DNA of 64,000 nucleotides from contig MU006097.1 of assembly GCA_010093705.1 (NCBI GenBank), positions 453,587-517,586 of the forward strand, written 5' to 3'. A model generated the notes under the pieces. The model did no database searches. It was not told the origin of the DNA and worked only from the letters and a program-made list of their open reading frames with translations. Numbering within the stretch: the first letter of the stretch is position 1; each line of letters begins with the position of its first letter. This document shows, piece after piece, positions 58,744-64,000 of the stretch. A program made the translations under genes and the position numbers. Source of the stretch: Patellaria atrata CBS 101060 (Eukaryota > Ascomycota > Dothideomycetes > Patellariales > Patellariaceae).

Positions 58744-59877
58744 TTATACCAAGATAGCTCCAACGAGACCAACCGCGGCGCCGAAACCCAGTCCCACAGC
58801 AGCAGTAGCTCTCGGGCCGGCACCGGTCTGGACCGCGGGCGTCCCCGTCGCCGACGAGCTCTCCGCCGCACCACCGCCGCTTCTCGTCCTGCTGGCGGCG
58901 ACGTACGCATACTCCGTCACCGTGCCGACCTGTCCATTCGGCAGTGTCGTGGTCTTCAGCACGGCAGTCGTCACGTACCCGCCCTCGGGTGTATAAGTCG
59001 TGACAAATGTGCTTCCTCTGCCGTCTGTCGTCGTGATCTCTTGCCCTGGTTGTACGTCAGAGATGGTGAGTGTTTCTCCGCCGGAAGCGGTGAGGGTGAT
59101 GTCGACGCCCGCGGCGGGGCGGGTGACGAGGGAGGTTGAGCCGGCGGCGTCGGTGGTCGGGACGATGATGCCGGGGCGGCGGGTTGAGGTGACGATGACG
59201 ATGCCGGAGGAGGTTCGTGTGATCGGAACGACGACCGATGCGGTTGGCTCGGGGATGGGGGTTATGGTATCCTCGGGAGGAGGAGGAGGAGGAGCTGTTG
59301 TGGTCTCTTGGGGAGGAGGTGGAGGAGCACTGGTGTCTTCGGGAGGTGGAGGAGGAGCATTGGAGGTGCTATCTGGGGGTGGTGGGGCGGGCGTGGTATT
59401 GTCGTCAGGTGTGGGCGGTGATGAGGTTTCGGTCGGAGGTGGTGGAGGGAGTGTGGATGTAGGTGACACTACAACGGTAGTGGTTTCAATGACGGTATTT
59501 CCACCATCATCCGTCGTCGTCACAGGCGGTGGGGGTCCCACGGTTGTGTTCCCACCAGTCTGATCCTGCCGTTTTGCAAGATCTAACTTCGCAGCTGCAA
59601 GGACCGCGGTTGCGAGAGGTGGATTTTCCTTGTGAACGGCCTTGACTGCCTCGCGCTCGCGCTCATAGATCCCTTCCCGATACTTTGGATGTAGGTGATC
59701 ACGGAGAGCGGCGTGGAGTGAGGATTCGGGCAATAGTTCGAGCAGGGCTTCGAATTCCTGCTTCCAATTCTCAGCAGCATCCGGGAGGTTTTGCGTGCTC
59801 TCGGGTTGAGGTTGCGCGGAGATGGAACGGGAGAGGAGAGGGAGGAGAAAAAGGGTTATTTGGCGTATTGAACGCAT
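58744..59877 (-). CDS. GPI-anchored Pro/Thr/Ser-rich cell-wall protein, 377 aa
   Basis: Single exon. A signal peptide (ITLFLLPLLSRSISA) is followed by an ~80-residue helical region ending in a Kex2-like LDLAKR|QDQ site near residue 103, so residues 22-103 may be a propeptide. Next is a mucin-like Pro/Thr/Ser region with Pro runs (TAPPPPPPEDT) expected to be O-mannosylated, then a Val/Thr-rich stalk (TASGGETLTISDVQPGQEIT). It ends in a small-residue ω region and the hydrophobic tail TAAVGLGFGAAVGLVGAILV, typical of a GPI signal. No enzyme domain is seen, so a wall-structural or adhesive role is inferred. Confidence 0.82.
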   Translation of the reverse strand: MRSIRQITLFLLPLLSRSISAQPQPESTQNLPDAAENWKQEFEALLELLPESSLHAALRDHLHPKYREGIYEREREAVKAVHKENPPLATAVLAAAKLDLAKRQDQTGGNTTVGPPPPVTTTDDGGNTVIETTTVVVSPTSTLPPPPPTETSSPPTPDDNTTPAPPPPDSTSNAPPPPPEDTSAPPPPPQETTTAPPPPPPEDTITPIPEPTASVVVPITRTSSGIVIVTSTRRPGIIVPTTDAAGSTSLVTRPAAGVDITLTASGGETLTISDVQPGQEITTTDGRGSTFVTTYTPEGGYVTTAVLKTTTLPNGQVGTVTEYAYVAASRTRSGGGAAESSSATGTPAVQTGAGPRATAAVGLGFGAAVGLVGAILV

Positions 59878-61887
59878 CGTGGACGTCGTTTGAGGTGGTG
59901 TGTGGTAATGTACAGAGGAGGACTTATTAGTCCTTATGAACGTTCTTCAGATTTGCCTGGTCATCCGGTCATCAGCTCGTGATTCATGTAGAATTGATGA
60001 TTTGTTTGCAGATTTAAAGCTGAAGAAAAAGATATGATAGAAGGTGAACATACAGCTCACACAAAAGCAGGTGGCTGGTCTAATCAAGTTTGAATCGGCC
60101 GCTTGCTCGATTGGCGGTTTTGGCACTGATTCGCACCGTCGTGGATGACGCGAGGCTTGATCCCACCACAACAGGAAGGGAGTATGTACAAGTCTGAATA
60201 GGATGAAGCGAATGTGATTCTAATGATTATCTTCCTCTCAGTAAATTGAAATAGAATATAGGAAGAAAGGTAGACGAGGAAGAAAAGCGAGCGTGAGGAA
60301 GAAAGAGTTTCAGGGTGGTGTTCAGTTCTTCAGTAGGAAATCGGAAAGTCAGATCCGATAGTGGAACAAGGCGGCTCAGGTGTTTCTTTTCTACAAAAGG
60401 GTCATGCATACGTAGAACTAAAAGTACGTACCTAAAACTAGTAGAAAAAGAGCCCTACGAGAAGTACTGTAAATCGGTAAGAGCGGCTTATTAGTAGCTT
60501 CTCAGAAGGGCATCTTTGGCCACTAATATCATGAAAATACGAATAGTCGGCTTCTCTTACTGTGATGAATGTTTATGTCAATTGTCAAGGCAGAAAGCCT
60601 GTCCATTTCCCTCCTTCTAGTTCTAGCCCGCCTTCTCTGCGTCAGTCTGGCATCAAGCGCACAAGCATCTCACTCACAAATCGCCGTCCACCACCTCAGA
60701 AGGTCAGACTCCGCCAAGACAAATAACAAGCATCCCAAAAAATCCATAAGCCGAACTTCCCAAAAGAATAATCTGAAACGCACGAGAGCGCTCTATCCTG
60801 TTTCTGTACAGCAAACGACGTCAAAAACAGGAACGACGCTAGACCCTTTGCCAGCGAATGTTCGACTTCACCTTAATTTGAACCGGACGCGAGACTACGC
60901 GATGTGACATCTGTCAACCGTGTTCGCGCAAAAAAAAGAGGGACTTGTGTACTGTTCTCCGTCCTACTGTATGTAGGGAGGGGGTGGGAGACAATATCGT
61001 CATCGCTATCTACTCACACACGTAGATCCCGTACAGAGAAAGTACACACTCAAAACACCGACCCTACTTTCAATTGGTCTCTTCACATCGTATTCTACCA
61101 AATACCGCTCCTTTCACCGGCACTGACTGGCCAACCGTACAGCACAAAAACGAAAGCTGATGCAGCCCCATCACGAGCGTCTCAGACCTGCAGTCGATCC
61201 GTCTCAGAGCTACGCAGCTTATCTAACAGACACGAGCGGAGTAACTAAAAAGGTATTTCGTACAATTTGCACCTATAAGCGTTCGCACATACAAAACCAA
61301 AAGAAAAATCCCCCAAAAAGATCCGCCCTCTAGAATAGTTCCCCACCCTACCACCGTATGTATGCAACCACCGCCTCGCTTCCCAAACGATCGTCGAATT
61401 TCTATTCATAGCATCCGTGTGTGGCGAGTGGCAACCCGCATCACGAGCACGAAGTGATAGTCGGAGGGAAAAAAAAGCAGGGTTGATGTACAACGAAGGC
61501 CGCGACGCCCTATATTTGATCAGTTCAAGGGTAAATAGGTACAGTAAGTATATTCTAGAGTTTCTACGAAAGATTTTATTATAGTAGTAAACATCCAATA
61601 GAACTGTACAGCACCGAAGAAGCCAAATACCAAGAGCTGATCATAGCTCTTCCTGGATTCATATCTGAGAGTCGTATGCTACTGTACTTACAGAAGGCGG
61701 GAAACCCATCAACCTGAAAGGTAAGCAAAAGTAATCGAACATAGAAACCAAAAGACCAAAAGCTCCAATCTCAAAACAGTACCGCCATCCATGATAGCGC
61801 CCAAAAGCTCCTTTTCACCCCCTATACAAATTCTACCAGGCGCAATGAACTTCCCTAGATCCCTCTTAGGTCAAGAAGTCGGTTTGC
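59878..61887. other. Promoter of the GPI gene and 3' flank of the RhoGAP gene
   Basis: No gene is convincingly supported. A 112-codon frame at 60569-60907 starts with a hydrophobic segment (LSISLLLVLARLLCVSLASS) but has no further support. The rest is ordinary intergenic sequence. Confidence 0.4.
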
Positions 61888-64000
61888 CTACTCCTTCCGA
61901 CCCTCGTCACCCATGCTCACTCCACGTGGGACATCCATACTCTTTCCCCTCATCGGAAGGGCATCAGAACTTAGCATCAAGCTCGCACGACTTCCACTCG
62001 GTGGGCTCTTAGCCCGCTGCTTCTCCTCCGCCTTCTCTCGACGTTCCTGCATCTTTCTTCCAAACCATCCAAGCTTCTTCTCCGGCTCTTTATTATCCGG
62101 TTGCGCAGCTCCTGGAGTAGTCGAGGAGCCACTTATCATCGTAGCTTCAGACGCATTTGTGTAAGATGGCGTAGCGGCATTGTAATTGTTGTTGTTCTGC
62201 GCCGACTGACCATAAGGTTGTGACTCAAGCGTGAAACTCTTGCGGCCAGCAGGATCCTGCTGGCTGCCGAAGGAACTCATGCTTTGCTCAGCCTTCGAAT
62301 TAGCACCGAAGTTCGATGTACTCGCTTTCGGCGTATGTTCCTGATCCTTCTTTGAGGACGAGAGTCGCCAGCGGTGTCGTCGTTCGCGCTCCTCAGGCGC
62401 GCTGCGAGTATTCTCGCCTTGCTCGTTTTCCGACTGATCGGTGAAGACGTCTGACTGACCCTTGGATGAGCTTGTTGGAGATGCACCGGACTGTAGTGTT
62501 GAGCCAGTTGCCTTCTGCGGCGTGAGAGATGACTCTGGGATCGCCGTTTGTGCGAGTTCGGGCGTCTCTTTGAAGTGACCAGAAGAATGACCGCCACTTG
62601 GAGGTAAAGGCGAAGGTGGCCCGTCGTATGATGACCCAGCTCCACTCAACGATTGTGTCGAGCTATTAGCGCTTTCATTCGCGTTTCCGGGTCCACGCTT
62701 CTTTTGGAGTTTCCTTGGCCTCCTAGGGTCCTTTTGATTCTTCTCGGTGTCGCTAGTTGATGGCGACTTGCCAAAGATGCTAGTGAAAGTCCTGGGAGGT
62801 CCACCTGACGGGCTCGGATTTGGATCAATGTTAAGGTTGGGATAGTCCGCTGGCTCCAATTTCCGGGTCGGTGTTGTTCCTTGCGGGATTGGCTGTGGTG
62901 AAGTGGCTTGCGTTCGAGATAGTTGATAAGCTTGTTGAGTTTGTGGGCTTACCTGCAGAGCAGCCTGCTGTGAAGCCTGAGTTTGCGCACCTGCGTCTGG
63001 TGGTTGGGGTTTTAAAGTCGGGGTGTCGCTCGAAGTAGATGATTCGACTTCTGGAGACGGACGGTTAGAGGTAGTAGCAGCAGAGTTTGGACTTAATGTA
63101 GTAGGAGGAGTCAACCCTGACGTGGGTGTTGGGGGATCCGATGGCTTGTTCTCCTTTGAGAATCTCGTAGTCGGTTGTATATGAGGAGATCTCCTAGAGG
63201 GGACCGTATTGCTCCTATGAACCCCCGTATTTGTGAACGCCGGAGTCACAGGGCTTGGGGCAGCCGTAGAATGTTTCGATCGCCTCGAAGATACGCTTAC
63301 GTTTCGTCTAATATCACCAAACTTGCGGACACTTTCTGCTCCGGCGCTGGCGTTTGACGTAGATCTACCAAGACCTTGCTTGCGACCTGGCGTACCTGGG
63401 GGTTTACCTGAGGGAGTTGGAGGTCCACTTTGAACCTCCTCAACAGTCTTAGCATCGACAGCGGTTCCTTGCATACCTATTAGAAAGTTATCTTGATTTT
63501 CAATCAAGAAAATGAGGACGTCTTGACTCAAGCGATACTCAGATGGGGCCATGTCGTGCTGAGGATGTGATAATAGGCCAGGTTGAAAGATTGCGGCAAG
63601 ATTCGGGGTTGTCATCTTGTTTTGATCCGACTTAGATGCGAATACAGCCAAAAGATCAAGGATATAGAGTAGTAGCTGCCGATTCAATGGCGGTAACTCG
63701 GTGATCAAGTGCTGATACTCCCTTATAGCTTTGTTCATATCGAAGTCACCAGTAGCTGGGGTCTGGCCCTCCATTTGTCCAACAGCTTGTGACTGGTGTC
63801 CTTTAAGAGGGTCACGGAATTGGTCATAGAACTCCAGTGGAATGATGGGTTCGGGAAGCTGGTTGAAATAACGACGAAGGATATTCGCCGCATCATGAAC
63901 TGTGTAGCCAGTCCAATCCAGACCTTTCCCGTACCTATCTGGAGAATTGAATGCGGTTCTTAGCTCCTTGATGCGTTTCTCCGATCCAGCTAATCGGAAA
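61888..64000 (-). CDS. RhoGAP-domain protein, Sac7/Bag7-like, 5' part outside the window
   Basis: The frame is open from codon 63997-63999 at the window edge to the stop at 61888, giving 703 residues. It enters at FRLAGSEKRIKELRTAFN, the position just after the arginine-finger segment of a RhoGAP domain. It continues with DAANILRRYFNQLPEPIIPL, LPPLNRQLLLYILDLLAVFA and KMTTPNLAAIFQPGLL, all RhoGAP signatures. The following ~500 residues are Ser/Thr/Pro-rich and disordered, with a basic segment near the end (WFGRKMQERREKAEEKQRAK). Sac7/Bag7-type GAPs turn off Rho1 in wall-integrity and actin control; the exact paralogue is not determined. Confidence 0.92.
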   Translation of the reverse strand, partial: FRLAGSEKRIKELRTAFNSPDRYGKGLDWTGYTVHDAANILRRYFNQLPEPIIPLEFYDQFRDPLKGHQSQAVGQMEGQTPATGDFDMNKAIREYQHLITELPPLNRQLLLYILDLLAVFASKSDQNKMTTPNLAAIFQPGLLSHPQHDMAPSEYRLSQDVLIFLIENQDNFLIGMQGTAVDAKTVEEVQSGPPTPSGKPPGTPGRKQGLGRSTSNASAGAESVRKFGDIRRNVSVSSRRSKHSTAAPSPVTPAFTNTGVHRSNTVPSRRSPHIQPTTRFSKENKPSDPPTPTSGLTPPTTLSPNSAATTSNRPSPEVESSTSSDTPTLKPQPPDAGAQTQASQQAALQVSPQTQQAYQLSRTQATSPQPIPQGTTPTRKLEPADYPNLNIDPNPSPSGGPPRTFTSIFGKSPSTSDTEKNQKDPRRPRKLQKKRGPGNANESANSSTQSLSGAGSSYDGPPSPLPPSGGHSSGHFKETPELAQTAIPESSLTPQKATGSTLQSGASPTSSSKGQSDVFTDQSENEQGENTRSAPEERERRHRWRLSSSKKDQEHTPKASTSNFGANSKAEQSMSSFGSQQDPAGRKSFTLESQPYGQSAQNNNNYNAATPSYTNASEATMISGSSTTPGAAQPDNKEPEKKLGWFGRKMQERREKAEEKQRAKSPPSGSRASLMLSSDALPMRGKSMDVPRGVSMGDEGRKE

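Noticed and set aside
60569-60907. 112-codon frame with a hydrophobic start, candidate small secreted protein
   Set aside because: The rest is basic and low in Cys, with no conservation evidence; the hydrophobic start alone is not enough.

Overview
The window is nuclear DNA of a filamentous ascomycete (Pezizomycotina; a leotiomycete-like fungus would fit, but the class is inferred). Most coding genes carry short introns, many of 50-70 nt, with GT..AG ends and CTRAC-type branch points. Fungal families are present: Trs31, a Swd2 WD40 protein, Rad5, a Tea4/Bud14-type SH3 protein, a fungal rhodopsin-fold membrane protein and a GPI-anchored Pro/Thr-rich wall protein. I see no rRNA, convincing tRNA, CRISPR array, retroelement or DNA transposon.

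Layout. 0-11.8 kb: an ADP-ribosyltransferase (PARP-like) gene that may be 5'-incomplete, then CDC48, a membrane-anchored Ubp1-like deubiquitinase and the TRAPP subunit TRS31, all on +. 12.6-13.5 kb: a broken short-chain dehydrogenase on -. 14.5-18.2 kb: a large ADF-H (cofilin-fold) protein on -. 19.2-21.4 kb: OHCU decarboxylase (purine breakdown, +) and a conserved unknown protein (-). 21.4-25.1 kb: a gene-poor stretch. 25.1-28.0 kb: an OAC1-type mitochondrial carrier (-) diverging from SWD2 (+). 28.5-32.9 kb: a ketopantoate-reductase-family enzyme and a secreted carboxylesterase with a lectin-like N-terminus. 35.2-36.7 kb: a seven-helix rhodopsin-fold protein. 37.8-41.4 kb: RAD5 (-). 43.0-46.7 kb: a Tea4/Bud14-like SH3 protein whose middle part is hard to model. 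47.0-50.1 kb: a PARG-type ADP-ribose glycohydrolase and an NAD kinase, tandem on -. 50.6-54.1 kb: acetoacetyl-CoA synthetase (+) converging on glyoxalase II (-). 55.1-56.9 kb: a decayed C2H2 zinc-finger gene with a duplicated segment. 58.7-59.9 kb: a GPI protein. 61.9-64 kb: the 3' part of a RhoGAP gene (-).

Functional groupings (inference). CDC48 lies next to a deubiquitinase. An ADP-ribose writer (0-4 kb), an ADP-ribose eraser and an NAD kinase share the window, the last two as close tandem neighbours. Rho/actin/polarity genes (ADF-H protein, Tea4-like, RhoGAP) are dispersed.

The most unusual signal is compositional. At least eight GC-rich islands each show a C-rich left half and a G-rich right half on the + strand, whichever strand the gene is on. 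That is a repeated upward jump in GC skew (eyeballed, not computed). Other points are a dehydrogenase whose stop codon sits where the catalytic Tyr should be, a stop-free 51-nt intron in the RAD5 ATPase motif, and a 37-base C homopolymer near 58 kb.
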